Below are positions 1-10,132 of a stretch of 64,000 bases of DNA, one piece after another; position 1 is the stretch's first letter; each line of letters begins with the position of its first letter. The notes beneath the pieces were generated by a model that was not told the origin of the DNA, ran no database searches, and saw only the letters and a program-made list of their open reading frames with translations. The stretch covers positions 62,001-126,000 of the forward strand of contig JAQGIP010000071.1 in assembly GCA_028291055.1 (NCBI GenBank), written 5' to 3'. This DNA comes from Caulobacter sp. GTDB lineage: Bacteria > Pseudomonadota > Alphaproteobacteria > Caulobacterales > Caulobacteraceae. The position numbers were made by a program, and so were the translations under genes.

Positions 1-46
1 CCGAAGAGTCCAGGTTCAGCACGACATCGTTCATGAGGAAAAGCAT
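1..46 (-). CDS. 5' end of a CDS running off the left edge (MLFLMNDVVLNLDSS...)
   Basis: Minus-strand ATG at 46 with an open frame to the window edge; only ~15 codons visible. Confidence 0.3.
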   Translation of the reverse strand, partial: MLFLMNDVVLNLDSS

Positions 47-172
47 GCTGGGACCACCGGCGAAACGCGAAGACGAGACGTGAGAGCGAGGCTCCCTTTT
101 CGCAGGTCGCGCTTTAAGCCGGGTGTAGGAAGGCGGTGAATCCGACGTTCACTGTAAATATCCCGCGCGGCC

Positions 173-505
173 TCAGGCTGGATCGACGGGCTCGGTGAGG
201 AAGTGGCGGCCTTGCGTATCCTCGATCTCGACCACCCAGACGTCGGGGTCGATGCGGGAGGAACGCTCTATATAGGCGTCGAGGTCGGCCTCGAGCGTCG
301 AGCGCACGGGCTGCATCCAGAAACGCTCGCCGTCGCCGCGCACGGCCTCGCTATAGAGGTGGGCGGTCCCGGCCCGGCGGTCCACCGTCTTGACCAGCAC
401 GGCGCCGGCGCGCGGGTCGCCCTTGCGCGCGATCATGGCGAAGGCGCCGCCCAGTTCGGCGCGGCGGGTCAGGGCGCCGACCCAGATGTCCGTCGAAAGA
501 AGCAG
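173..505 (-). CDS. DUF1491-like small protein
   Basis: ORF 173..436 extends upstream in frame to ...LLLSTDIWVGALTRRAELGGAFAMIARKGDPRAG; start codon uncertain (no clear ATG). Confidence 0.6.
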   Translation of the reverse strand: MLLSTDIWVGALTRRAELGGAFAMIARKGDPRAGAVLVKTVDRRAGTAHLYSEAVRGDGERFWMQPVRSTLEADLDAYIERSSRIDPDVWVVEIEDTQGRHFLTEPVDPA

Positions 506-588
506 GTAACCATCCTCGCTAACCGCATGGTCAGGCTGACCAAGTAAGGTCCGTTCAGGTCATAGATCACAAGAGACAAGACCGGACC

Positions 589-1515
589 ATGATGAGCCCG
601 CGCAAAAGCGCAAAAGGGGCCGCGGGTCGATGGATGGGGCTGCTGTTCGGAACGGTGACGAGTTTCGCCGTGCCTGTGCTCGCCCATGCTTCGAGCGCCG
701 CGGACCTCTATTATGAGCGCACGGTGATGACGGCGGCGGACGCCCGCTGCCGCCTGTTCACGCCGGTGCTGGGCCAGTCCCTGGCCGCCGCCCAGGCCCA
801 GGCCCGGGGCGCGGCCCTGCGCGCCGGAACCGATCCGCTTTCGCTCAGCGACATCCAGCGCCGCGCCGAGGCCAAGGCCGGCGCCGTGCCTTGCAACAGC
901 CCGGACCTGACGCTGGCGGCCGGACGGGTGCGCAGCGCCTTCGACGCCTTCGGCCATGTCACCCGTCTCACCTATCCCGGCGACACCTCCGGCTGGAGCG
1001 CCAACCGCACGGCCACGGACAGCTCGGTATGGCGGCTGTCGCAGCCGTCCAGCTTCGGCGCCGACCGCATGATCTTCGGCCTGGCCGGGCGCGACACCCC
1101 CGGCGCCCTGGTGGCCGTGGCCAGCTTCGCCGACGGCCAGACGCCCTATGCCGCGCGCCTGATCATCCGCGACACGGCGCGCGCGCCTGCGCCCTATCTG
1201 GACCGTCAGAAGACCGACGCCTCGGGCCGGTTGCCGCTGGCCGCGCGTATGCCGCCGCGCGCCCTGGACCGTGGTTTCATGGCCGAGGCCCGCTATGACG
1301 CCAATCCGCTGCTGCTGCCCACGGGCGCCAAGGAAGGCGTGACCTTCCGCTTCTCCGGCCCGGCCGTGGAGGCGCTGGCGTTGCTGGACCCCCGCGAGGC
1401 GGTGATGGTGGAGTTCGTTTTCGCCGGCCGCGACGGGGATGTGGTTCGCACGGCCTATGTGGAAGTGGGCGACTTCGCCGCCGGCCGGGCCTTCGTGCGC
1501 TACGCGACCTGGTAG
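589..1515 (+). CDS. Secreted hypothetical protein
   Basis: 308-aa ORF with N-terminal signal-like segment (GLLFGTVTSFAVPVLAHASS); GC-rich codon usage. Confidence 0.7.
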   Translation: MMSPRKSAKGAAGRWMGLLFGTVTSFAVPVLAHASSAADLYYERTVMTAADARCRLFTPVLGQSLAAAQAQARGAALRAGTDPLSLSDIQRRAEAKAGAVPCNSPDLTLAAGRVRSAFDAFGHVTRLTYPGDTSGWSANRTATDSSVWRLSQPSSFGADRMIFGLAGRDTPGALVAVASFADGQTPYAARLIIRDTARAPAPYLDRQKTDASGRLPLAARMPPRALDRGFMAEARYDANPLLLPTGAKEGVTFRFSGPAVEALALLDPREAVMVEFVFAGRDGDVVRTAYVEVGDFAAGRAFVRYATW

Positions 1516-1622
1516 CAGGGCCTTCGCGGTTCGCACGGCTATACCAACGCTGACGGCGCCGGTGAGATGGTCACGCCCTGGGTTCGCCCAGGCCGTCGCC
1601 ACGCCAGCCGAAAGCCCAAGCC

Positions 1623-2859
1623 TTGGACCCCACCGACCAGACGCCCGACGTCCCTGAAACCCTGACGCCGCAGGCCGCGCCGCCCGCCGAAGCCGAGACC
1701 GCCGATCCGCCTCCGACGCGGCGCTGCTTACGGCCCATCTCGCCAACCTGGTCTTTGCCGAGCCGGACGAGGGTTCATCCCAACGCGCCGATGCGCCGCC
1801 CCTTGAAGAGAACCTTCCCGAGGCCTCCCAAGCGTGGAACAGTCCGGCGAGCGAGGCCGCCGAGCCGCCCATCGCGCCGTCCGGCGCGATGGGCGATACC
1901 GAGGACAGCGGCGAAGACCGGGTGCGGGCCTTTACGGACGCCACGCAGGTATCGTCACCCGACGGCGCGGCTCGCCTGTGGCGGATCGACGACCGGCGTG
2001 AGCCGAGGATCGACTCCCTCGACGCGGGCGCGCCCGACGCCCTGGTCGCGAAACTCGCTCCGACCAAGGGGCCCAATCCCTTCGGCTTCTTCGTCGATGA
2101 GCATGGCCGCGTGCTGCACACCGTCTTCGACGGCTATCGTACGCCGCCGGGCAAACTTCTTCCCGAGGTCCAGTCACACCTTGAACCCGTCAATCGCGAC
2201 TGGAAGCAACGCTATGTGGGCTGGCTGCTCGGCCTCAACCGCGAGGTGGCGCCCGGGATCATGTCTGATGAAGAACTCGCCGCGCGGCAGGGCCTGAGCG
2301 CTAAGGACCGCGCCAAGGCCGCGCTTCCGGGCATGAATGGCCATGGATATGTTCCTCAAACGGACGATCAGCTTCTGCTGACAAGACTGGCCTATGCCGA
2401 GGCTTCCAACACGCCTGACGACTATGTGGCGATCGGCTGGTCCACCATCAACCGCATTGGCCAGCGCGAGTTTGGCTACTCATTGAACGAGGTCATGCAT
2501 CAGCCGGGCGCCTTTGCCTTCCTCAAGGAAGGTGGAGGCCCCAGTGCAGGCAGCGATAGGTGGCGCGAATCCGCTCATCCTGAATTGCTTACCGGCCCGA
2601 ATTTGGCGTCTTGGAAGCGGGCGGAAGCAGCAGTGCGCTCGATCTATGATGGCAGCGCCCCCGACCCAACGGGCGGCGGCACCTTCTTTTTCTCATCTGA
2701 CGATTACAAGGGGACGTGGCAGTCCGCCCCACGTATATGCGGGGAATGCTGAGGACGAAATCTATCGAGCCGTCGGTATATTTAAGCAACTCCAAGATAT
2801 TGACCAAGAACTACTTCTTTGTTGAAGCCAAGAAGAAAGAACGTCATCACAAGAAATAG
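1623..2859 (+). pseudogene. SleB/cell-wall-hydrolase-like protein, apparently broken by two single-base deletions
   Basis: Start MDPTDQTPDVPETLTPQAAPPAEAETADP in frame 3, continues as SDAALLTAHLANLVFAEPDEG...MGDTEDSG in frame 2 (ORF 1889..2752, hydrolase-2-like LLTRLAYAEASNTPDDYVAIGWSTINR), then a natural-looking C-terminus ...PTYMRGMLRTKSIEPSVYLSNSKILTKNYFFVEAKKKERHHKK* in frame 1. Confidence 0.5.
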
Positions 2860-3084
2860 CCGTTTCTTCCTCGCAACGATAGCACTGCTTTGCTGGCCCT
2901 GGCCCGGCCAGGGCTCAGCATCGCGAGCTCGCGGGCCTTGAGCCACTGAATGGGAATAGCCTAGCGCCAGAGATTGCGCACCCATGCTGCCGCCAAAGTT
3001 CACGTTGACAGAGGGAACAATTCACGAACATTCTTCGCTTCTGCCGAGACGCGCGCCTTAAAAAGCCCTTCCAATGCACACCAC

Positions 3085-3534
3085 ATGAACAGAAACCTCA
3101 TTGCCGCCATCGGCTTGGCCACATCCTTCGCTATCGGCAGCGGAGCCTGTGCGCAGCCCCCGCCCGATCCGATGAAATTTGATCTCATCTGCAAATTGCG
3201 CGATCGGATCGTCGCCGACCCCGATCCGCATCATTTTGGCGATCCGCCCTGGAGCGCTTCGGATGACAGGTTTGTTGCCCGCTTTGCCGTAGATCTACGG
3301 GCGATGCGCGTCTGCGATGTGACCGAATGCCTGAGCGTTGGCGTAGATCCGATCAAATCGGTAACGGCCCGCTCCATCGTATTCGCCTGGAGGCCCCACT
3401 TCCATTGGACCTATGACAGGCGCAGCGGGCGGACTGCCATGCGCCTTGTTACGCTTAGAGAAGTCGATGTGACGACAGGACCGTGCCGAAAGGCGAAGTT
3501 CTCTGGATTTCCACCCGGCTCACGTTTTCGATGA
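3085..3534 (+). CDS. Secreted hypothetical protein
   Basis: ORF from MNRNLIAAIGLATSFAIGSGACAQ, signal-peptide-like start. Confidence 0.5.
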   Translation: MNRNLIAAIGLATSFAIGSGACAQPPPDPMKFDLICKLRDRIVADPDPHHFGDPPWSASDDRFVARFAVDLRAMRVCDVTECLSVGVDPIKSVTARSIVFAWRPHFHWTYDRRSGRTAMRLVTLREVDVTTGPCRKAKFSGFPPGSRFR

Positions 3535-3588
3535 AGACCGTCGGGGCGAACACCCATGGTCGTCGTCCGCAGCAGCCAAGAGGTAGCT

Positions 3589-5313
3589 CTAGCGCTGCGG
3601 ATTAAACGCCACGACATTGTCGCCCAGGGTCGTGGGGTCGGCGATCGCGGAAGGCCCCTCCCCCACCTTGACCAGCACCGGCAGGCGCACGCTGAAGGTA
3701 GCGCCTTCGCCCAGCACGCTTTCGATATTCAGCTCGCCGCCATGCAGGCCCGCGAAGGCGCGCACCAAGGATAGGCCAAGGCCCGTGCCGCGGGCGTTCT
3801 GGGCGGCGTCGCCGGCCTGTTCGTAGGGCTTGCCCAGGCGTTCCAGATCGGCCGGCGCGATGCCGATGCCGGTGTCGGCCACCACCAGTTCCAGCATCTC
3901 GCCGGAGCCCTGGGCCGTGACGGTGACCTGGCCGCCGTGGGGGGTGAATTTGAGCGCATTGGCCAGCAGGTTGAGCGCGATCTGCTTGACGGCGCGGCGG
4001 TCGGCGCGGACCTCCAGCGGGCCGGGCGGCAGCACGCCGCGCAGCTGGACCCCGGCCGCGTCGGCCTGGACGCGCATCAGGCGCAGGGCGGCGGAGACGG
4101 CGTCGCGGGCGTCGAAGTCTTCCAGGGACAGCTGGTAGCGGTCGGCCTCGATCTTGGACATGTCGAGGATGTCGTTGATCAGGTCCAGCAGGTGGGTCCC
4201 GGACTCGTGAATCAGCTGGGCGTATTCGGTGTAGCGGTCGCTGAGCGGGCCGAAGAGGCGCCCGCGCATGACGTCGGAGAAGCCCATGATGGCGTTCAGG
4301 GGCGTGCGCAGCTCATGGCTCATCTCGGCCAGGAAGCGGGCGCGGCCGGAGGCGGCGGTCTCGGCCTCGGCGCGGGCCTGCTCCAGGCCGGCCTCGCGGG
4401 CCTTGTCGGCGCTGGCGTCGCGGATGGAGGCCACGATGACGCCGTCGTCGCCACGGCGCAGCGACATGGCCAGGGTCAGTTCCGGCGCGCCGGCGGGGGC
4501 GAATTCGAGCTCCGCATGGCCTTCCAGCCGGGCCAGGGCAAGCGCGCCCTCGACCAGCTCGCGGTGCGGTTCGATGGCGGCGGCGACCAGGCCTTTCCGG
4601 CGCAGGGTTTCCATCGACAGGCCCAGGGGAACGTGGCCGTGCATGGCCAGGGCCTGACCGGCGCCGTCCAGGGCGGCCAGCAGGCCGGGCGCGGCGGCCA
4701 GCACGCGCTCCAGCCAGGCGGTGTCGGCCTCGCGCAGGGCTTCGCGCGCCATCGTGCGCCGGCGGGTGAGCAGCAGGCCGCCGGCCAGGGCCACGGCCAT
4801 CAGGGTCAAGGCCGCCAGCGACATCCAGAAGGCGGCTTGCGGCGCCGGCGCCGGGCCCGCGAAGCGCGACAGCTGGGCCAGGGCCACGACCGCCACGGCG
4901 ATCACCACCAGGGCCCCGCCCTCGGCCAGCCGGCGTCCGCCGCCCAGGGCCGCCGCGGCGGCCACGGGGACCAGGGCCAGGGCCGTGAAGGGTCCGGTGA
5001 GACCGCCCGCCAGGAGACAGGCGCCCGCTCCGCCGACGCCCCACAGGGCCAGGATCAGGGGACGGTAGCGGTCAGGGCCCCGAGCGAGCAGCAGGCAGCC
5101 GAGGACGCCCGGCGCGGCGGCCGCCGCCAGGGCGGACAACCGCCAGGCCAGATCGGTCTTGTCGGTAAAAACCAGGGCGGCGCCCGCGACCACCACCATC
5201 GCCACCCAGACGGCATGCCACAGCCATGCGGCCGCCCTGTCCGGGAGACCCGGACCGGCGGGCAGGCCGGCCATGACGTTCGCGTCCGGCGCAGGGGATG
5301 AGGTCGCCGCCAC
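3589..5313 (-). CDS. divJ: Membrane sensor histidine kinase, DivJ-like
   Basis: Hydrophobic N-terminal half, H-box FLAEMSHELRTPLNAIMGFSD, N-box LNLLANALKFTP, G boxes ADTGIGIAP / GTGLGLSLVRAFA; resembles Caulobacter DivJ by memory. Confidence 0.6.
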   Translation of the reverse strand: MAATSSPAPDANVMAGLPAGPGLPDRAAAWLWHAVWVAMVVVAGAALVFTDKTDLAWRLSALAAAAAPGVLGCLLLARGPDRYRPLILALWGVGGAGACLLAGGLTGPFTALALVPVAAAAALGGGRRLAEGGALVVIAVAVVALAQLSRFAGPAPAPQAAFWMSLAALTLMAVALAGGLLLTRRRTMAREALREADTAWLERVLAAAPGLLAALDGAGQALAMHGHVPLGLSMETLRRKGLVAAAIEPHRELVEGALALARLEGHAELEFAPAGAPELTLAMSLRRGDDGVIVASIRDASADKAREAGLEQARAEAETAASGRARFLAEMSHELRTPLNAIMGFSDVMRGRLFGPLSDRYTEYAQLIHESGTHLLDLINDILDMSKIEADRYQLSLEDFDARDAVSAALRLMRVQADAAGVQLRGVLPPGPLEVRADRRAVKQIALNLLANALKFTPHGGQVTVTAQGSGEMLELVVADTGIGIAPADLERLGKPYEQAGDAAQNARGTGLGLSLVRAFAGLHGGELNIESVLGEGATFSVRLPVLVKVGEGPSAIADPTTLGDNVVAFNPQR

Positions 5314-5509
5314 GTCGCTCCTTCAGACTGATCGGATCCGTTCAGCGTTCAGAGTATCGCCTGAGTCCGGGGCGCGGCCAGCCTACACAATCGGGGGGCG
5401 ATGGAGCGGGTGGCGGCCACGAGGTGATTGTCCACAGCGCTTCAACAGAATCGTAAGCGAGTTTGGCTAGTGTCGGCTTCCATACGTAGTGAAAGGGCCA
5501 GAACGGTCC

Positions 5510-6298
5510 ATGTCCCAGACGGCGCCCATGCCGCCGCCGGTGATACCGCTCAACGCGGACCCGGCCCGCCGAACCGCCGCGCGCGCGCGCCGCGCGGCGA
5601 TGATGGACGACCATAAGCGGTCGTTCCTGCGGATGGTCAGCCATGAGCTGCGCACGCCGCTCAACGCCATCATCGGCTTCTCCGAAATCCTGCATTGTGA
5701 GCTGTACGGGCCGCTCGGCGCCCCGCAGTACAAGGAATACGCCGGCATGGTCCGCGAGAGCGGGCTGAAGCTGCTGAAGCTGGTCAACCAGATCCTGGAG
5801 ATCGCGCGGCTGGACGGCCACGTCACCGATCTGGACCTCTGTCCCGAAGACCTCGACCACGCCCTCGACGACGCCCGCGACAGCCTGCGCGACGAACTGG
5901 CGGCGCGCGGCACGGTGGTCACGGTGGAGGGCGAAGGCGGCCTGCCCCAGGTGCTGGCCGACGGGCGCGGGTTGCGCACCATCCTGGTCAACCTGTTGCA
6001 GAACGCCAGCGTCTATTCCCCCGAGGGCGGCCAGGTGCGCATCACCGCGCGCCGCGTCGGCCCGCGCGTGGAGATCGAGATCAGCGACAACGGCGACGGC
6101 GTCGACGCCGCCGACCTGCCGCGCCTGGTGCGGCCCTTCGAACAGGCCGGCAGCGCGCTGACCCGCAGCTCCCACGGGGCGGGGCTGGGCCTGCCCATCG
6201 TCAACCTGCTGGCCCAGGCCATGGGCGGCAGCCTTCGTCTGCGTTCGGACGTGGGCCAGGGGTTTACCGCCACGGTCAGCCTGGCCGCTTCGACCTAG
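5510..6298 (+). CDS. Soluble single-module histidine kinase
   Basis: FLRMVSHELRTPLNAIIGFSEIL, LVNLLQNASVYSP, SDNGDGVDAADL, GAGLGLPIV; no transmembrane segment. Confidence 0.8.
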   Translation: MSQTAPMPPPVIPLNADPARRTAARARRAAMMDDHKRSFLRMVSHELRTPLNAIIGFSEILHCELYGPLGAPQYKEYAGMVRESGLKLLKLVNQILEIARLDGHVTDLDLCPEDLDHALDDARDSLRDELAARGTVVTVEGEGGLPQVLADGRGLRTILVNLLQNASVYSPEGGQVRITARRVGPRVEIEISDNGDGVDAADLPRLVRPFEQAGSALTRSSHGAGLGLPIVNLLAQAMGGSLRLRSDVGQGFTATVSLAAST

Positions 6299-6339
6299 GG
6301 CCGCTTGTCAGGCGGGCGGCTAACCCCTAACTGCCCGGC

Positions 6340-6762
6340 ATGACCGCCATCGACGCCGCCCTGAACGACCTGGTCGACGAGTTCGACCTGCTGGGCGATT
6401 GGGAAGAACGCTACCGCTATCTGATCGAACTGGGCCGCGACCTGGCCCCGCTGAGCGACGCCGAACGCTCGGACGCCAACAAGGTGCGCGGCTGCGCCAG
6501 CCAGGTGTGGCTGGTCACCGAGCCCAAGGCCGACGGCACGATCGCCTTTAGGGGCGACAGCGACGCCCATATCGTCAGCGGCCTGATCGCCATCGTGCTG
6601 CGGCTCTATTCGGGCCGTACGCCGACCGACATCCTGGCCTTCGACGCCAAGGCGGGGTTCGACAAGCTGGGGCTGGCGGGCGCGCTGTCGCAGCAGCGGT
6701 CGAACGGGTTGTTCTCGATGATCGGGCGCATCCGCAGGGATGCCGAAGCGCTTTCCGCCTAG
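6340..6762 (+). CDS. sufE: SufE family Fe-S cluster assembly protein
   Basis: LGDWEERYRYLIELGRDL...NKVRGCASQVWLV...DSDAHIVSGLIAIVL motif typical of SufE. Confidence 0.88.
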   Translation: MTAIDAALNDLVDEFDLLGDWEERYRYLIELGRDLAPLSDAERSDANKVRGCASQVWLVTEPKADGTIAFRGDSDAHIVSGLIAIVLRLYSGRTPTDILAFDAKAGFDKLGLAGALSQQRSNGLFSMIGRIRRDAEALSA

Positions 6763-7253
6763 GCCGCGCGAATGCCCGAGATGCCGTTTTCGCCGGCCAG
6801 GCCGACCAGGGCGTCGTAGCCCAGGATCATGTCCACGTCGTAGCCGTTGGAGGCCAGCGGCAGGCGCAGCCACAGGATCGACATGTGGGAGGCGCCGCGC
6901 CACGACATGCTGTGGCAGCCCACGCCGGGACGGCGCTCGGCGACCACCTTGTCGAGCTCGACGCGCCAGTAGTCGGCGGCGGTGGAGCTATAGACCTCGT
7001 TCAGCTGGCGGCCGGTGATCTCGCGGCCATAGACCGAATAGAGGCCGGTGCCCGCGAGGCGCAGGCGGTAGTCGTTGGTCTCGCCCTTGGCGACCTCGAT
7101 CAGGCTGACGTTGGGCAGATGGCGCTTGAAACCCTTGGGGTGAATATCGGCACGGCCAGGCAGACGCCCTTCCTGGCGGAGCGACGCCCAGTAGGCGAAC
7201 AGTTCTTCATGTGCACGGGCCGCCATCGCCGGCGCCCCCAGTTGCGCGCTCAT
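6759..7253 (-). CDS. PAS-domain protein (PAS_5 type)
   Basis: LPGRADIHPKGFKRHLPNVSLIEV...YRLRLAGTGLYSVYGREITGRQL. Confidence 0.7.
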   Translation of the reverse strand: MSAQLGAPAMAARAHEELFAYWASLRQEGRLPGRADIHPKGFKRHLPNVSLIEVAKGETNDYRLRLAGTGLYSVYGREITGRQLNEVYSSTAADYWRVELDKVVAERRPGVGCHSMSWRGASHMSILWLRLPLASNGYDVDMILGYDALVGLAGENGISGIRAA

Positions 7254-7470
7254 CTTCAGAATCGTTAACAAGCCGTTGGAATCACGGCGATTCACTATCG
7301 CTTAACCAGCGAATCGGCGGCAAGCGGAAATCGCGTGCTGCGACAAAGATTCTCGATTCGAGTCAACGTGACTCTTCCAAGGCGGCATTTTGGCAACGGC
7401 GCGGCGGACAGCAAAACGCCCGCCGTCTTTCGACAGCGGGCGCTCGCGAAACTCCGGGTTTTGAGGCGCT

Positions 7471-7896
7471 CTAGCGCTTCGCGACCTTCTTGGCGGCGGG
7501 ACGGCCGCCCTGGCCCAGGCCCATCTGCTTGGCCAGCTCGGAGCGGGCCTTGGCGTAGTTGGGGGCGACCATGGGGTAGTCTTTGTTGAGGCCCCACTTG
7601 GCGCGGTATTCCTCGGGGCTCATGTTGTACTTGGTGCGCAGGTGGCGCTTCAGCGACTTGAACTTGCGGCCGTCTTCCAGGCAGATCAGGAATTCGGGCG
7701 TGATCGAGCGCTTGATCGGAACCGCCGGTTCCTTGGGGGCGACTTCCACGGTCTCCGCGCCGCTCACGACGCTGGCCAGGGCGCGGTGGACGCTCTGGAT
7801 CAGAGCGGGCAGATCGGCGGCCGCGACCGAGTTATTGCCGACGTAGGCGGAAACAATGTCCGCCGTCATCTCTATGGTTTCCGCGCGATCATCCAT
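7471..7896 (-). CDS. mucR: Ros/MucR family transcriptional regulator
   Basis: [65 protein letters not shown]-type MucR sequence. Confidence 0.92.
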   Translation of the reverse strand: [141 protein letters not shown]

Positions 7897-8118
7897 TTTC
7901 CGGATCCATCCATCTTGTTAAGGCGGCACGAATTGCAGGTTCGATTCCCTGCGTGCTCTATGGCGTCTTTATCGGGCTTGCGCGGGCAAGACAAGTGTCG
8001 GGAAAAATAGGCCGAGAAATCAGAAGCTAGGTAGTTCCGCCTAGATCAGCATTTGCCAGATTAGCGTAAATCGCCAACGAACCTTGTTCACTTGGCGAAT
8101 CAGCACGGTGTGGTGGTG

Positions 8119-9369
8119 TCAGCGCGCTAGATCGCGTGACAGGACCAGCATTGCGGCCCTTTGAGGGGTCGAATAATCGTCAACCGGCTCTTCCTGACCT
8201 TCGCGGATGGCGCGCAACAGGGCCGGGGTCAGGGCCGACGACAGGGCCCAGTTCCAATAGCGCAGCACGGTCTGGGCGCGGTCGACCGCCACCATGTCGA
8301 ACACCATCAGCACCCGCTCCAGGGTCGGCGACACCGCCCCGGACGCATCCGTCTCCGGCCGGCGCATGGACCGCCACAGGGTGCGCACCGCCGCCTTGGG
8401 CAGGCCGGTGGCCTTGCACAGGATGGCGATCGGCTCGCCGCCGGGGTCGGTGAAGATCTTGGCGCCGGTCATCGGCTTGACGCCCGACAGGTAGGAAATC
8501 TCCTCGGCCACCTCGCGCTTGAAACCGCCCTCGGTGGCGGCGATCGCGGCCTCCAGGCTGGCGAAGGGGCTCTTGGCGATGGCGGCGCGGTTGCGCTGGC
8601 GCCGCTCGATGAACTGCAGCGCCTTGCGCGACACCGGATCCTGCCAACCCTCGGCGGCGGCGGTGGCGAACAGGTCGGAGACCGCGTCCTGGAGGATTTC
8701 GCGCGACACCGCGAAGCGCTGCAGGATGGTCAGGCGCGCGTCGGCGTCGGCCCACCAGAACAGCACGTAGGCGTGGCTGGGCCGCAGTTCCGTGCGGCGC
8801 AGCAGCATGGGGATGTAGTGGGGGCTTTCGCGGGTGGCGGCGACGATGGCCTCCACCGCCGAGTGGCTGAGCTTGGCCAGGTCGTTGCGCAGCAGCATCT
8901 CGATGACCGGCGCCTCGCCGAAGCTGGCCAGGACATCGCAGACGGTGTCGGTGACGCCCCGGCGCATGGCGATCAGGCGGCGGTGCTCGGTCGTCGCGTG
9001 GCGGGCGCAATCGATCAGGTCGGCGTCGCCGACGCCGGCGGAGATTTCGAGAAGCGGCCGGGCCACCTCGATATGGTCGCGCAACAGCAGGCGCAGGATG
9101 CCGCTGGGGATTTCGTTGACGTTGGCCAGGCGCCGCGCCACCCGGGCGCGCTCGTCCGTGGCCGCCTCGCGCAGCACCTCGACCAGCAGGTCGGCGGTCA
9201 TGGCGCGTTCGAAGGCGTTCACCCGGCTGCCGGGCAGGCACACCACGTCGGCCAGACGCTTCAGCAGGCCCAGCCGTGACTTCGACGGCGCAGCCGGCTC
9301 CATCGTCGGGGCGAGCATCAGCTCATCCTCGTCGTCGGTCTCCGGCAGGGGCAGGGCTTGTTCGTTCAT
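8119..9369 (-). CDS. DUF2336 domain protein
   Basis: 429-aa ORF with helical-repeat sequence typical of DUF2336; start taken at internal ATG MNEQALPL. Confidence 0.7.
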   Translation of the reverse strand: MNEQALPLPETDDEDELMLAPTMEPAAPSKSRLGLLKRLADVVCLPGSRVNAFERAMTADLLVEVLREAATDERARVARRLANVNEIPSGILRLLLRDHIEVARPLLEISAGVGDADLIDCARHATTEHRRLIAMRRGVTDTVCDVLASFGEAPVIEMLLRNDLAKLSHSAVEAIVAATRESPHYIPMLLRRTELRPSHAYVLFWWADADARLTILQRFAVSREILQDAVSDLFATAAAEGWQDPVSRKALQFIERRQRNRAAIAKSPFASLEAAIAATEGGFKREVAEEISYLSGVKPMTGAKIFTDPGGEPIAILCKATGLPKAAVRTLWRSMRRPETDASGAVSPTLERVLMVFDMVAVDRAQTVLRYWNWALSSALTPALLRAIREGQEEPVDDYSTPQRAAMLVLSRDLAR

Positions 9370-9491
9370 GATGTGTCCCACCAGCAGATCGGCGCTGGCG
9401 AGGCCCATGACAACAGAGCGCCCTTAACTACCCGTTCACGAAGCCGAGAGGGCGGCGGAAATCCTGCTCGAAAACCGCCGCCCGACCGGTC

Positions 9492-9998
9492 TCAGGCGAA
9501 AACGCCCGCGGGGCGGCGTCCGTGCGGCGCCAGAGCGGCCTTCACCTTGGCCCGCTCCACGAAGATCAGGCCGATGGACAGGGCCGCGATGGCCAGGGCC
9601 AGCAGGAACATGGCCCCGTGGTCGGTGGGCAGGTGGAACTCCGCCAGTTGCGCCGAGGTGTAGCCGTGCGCCAGCATGGGCGACAGCACGTCGGGCCTCG
9701 GCACCGCGATGCCCAGCCACGGGCTCAGATGGAAGGCGATGGCGCCCGCCACCACGACGAGGGCCAGTTCCGCGCCCCATACCCGCGTGCGTGGCCACAG
9801 CAGCAGGACCACGGCGCCCGCCTCCAGGGCGCCGGTTATGTAGCGCATGCCCGGCTCGAAGAATCCGATGCCGGATCGCAGGGCGATAAGGCCGAATACC
9901 GCGTTTGGCGTCAGCCAGAAGAAGGCTTGCCAGACCTCGAAAAGCAGAAGGCCTGCAAGCGTCAGGGCCAAGGCCCAGCTGAATACACGCTCGATCAT
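9492..9998 (-). CDS. Small integral membrane protein (DoxX-like)
   Basis: MIERVFSWALALTLAGLLLFEVWQAFFW, four hydrophobic stretches. Confidence 0.55.
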   Translation of the reverse strand: MIERVFSWALALTLAGLLLFEVWQAFFWLTPNAVFGLIALRSGIGFFEPGMRYITGALEAGAVVLLLWPRTRVWGAELALVVVAGAIAFHLSPWLGIAVPRPDVLSPMLAHGYTSAQLAEFHLPTDHGAMFLLALAIAALSIGLIFVERAKVKAALAPHGRRPAGVFA

Positions 9999-10132
9999 GT
10001 CGATTCCTCCGCCGAGTCTCTGATGGACTCGCGATATGGGAGGATGACTCCGATGCCCTTCTGACGCCAATCAAGGTTTCGCGCGCCGAAAACTGGACGG
10101 CGCGCGTTCTTCCTCGACGGAAGGCGTTTCGG

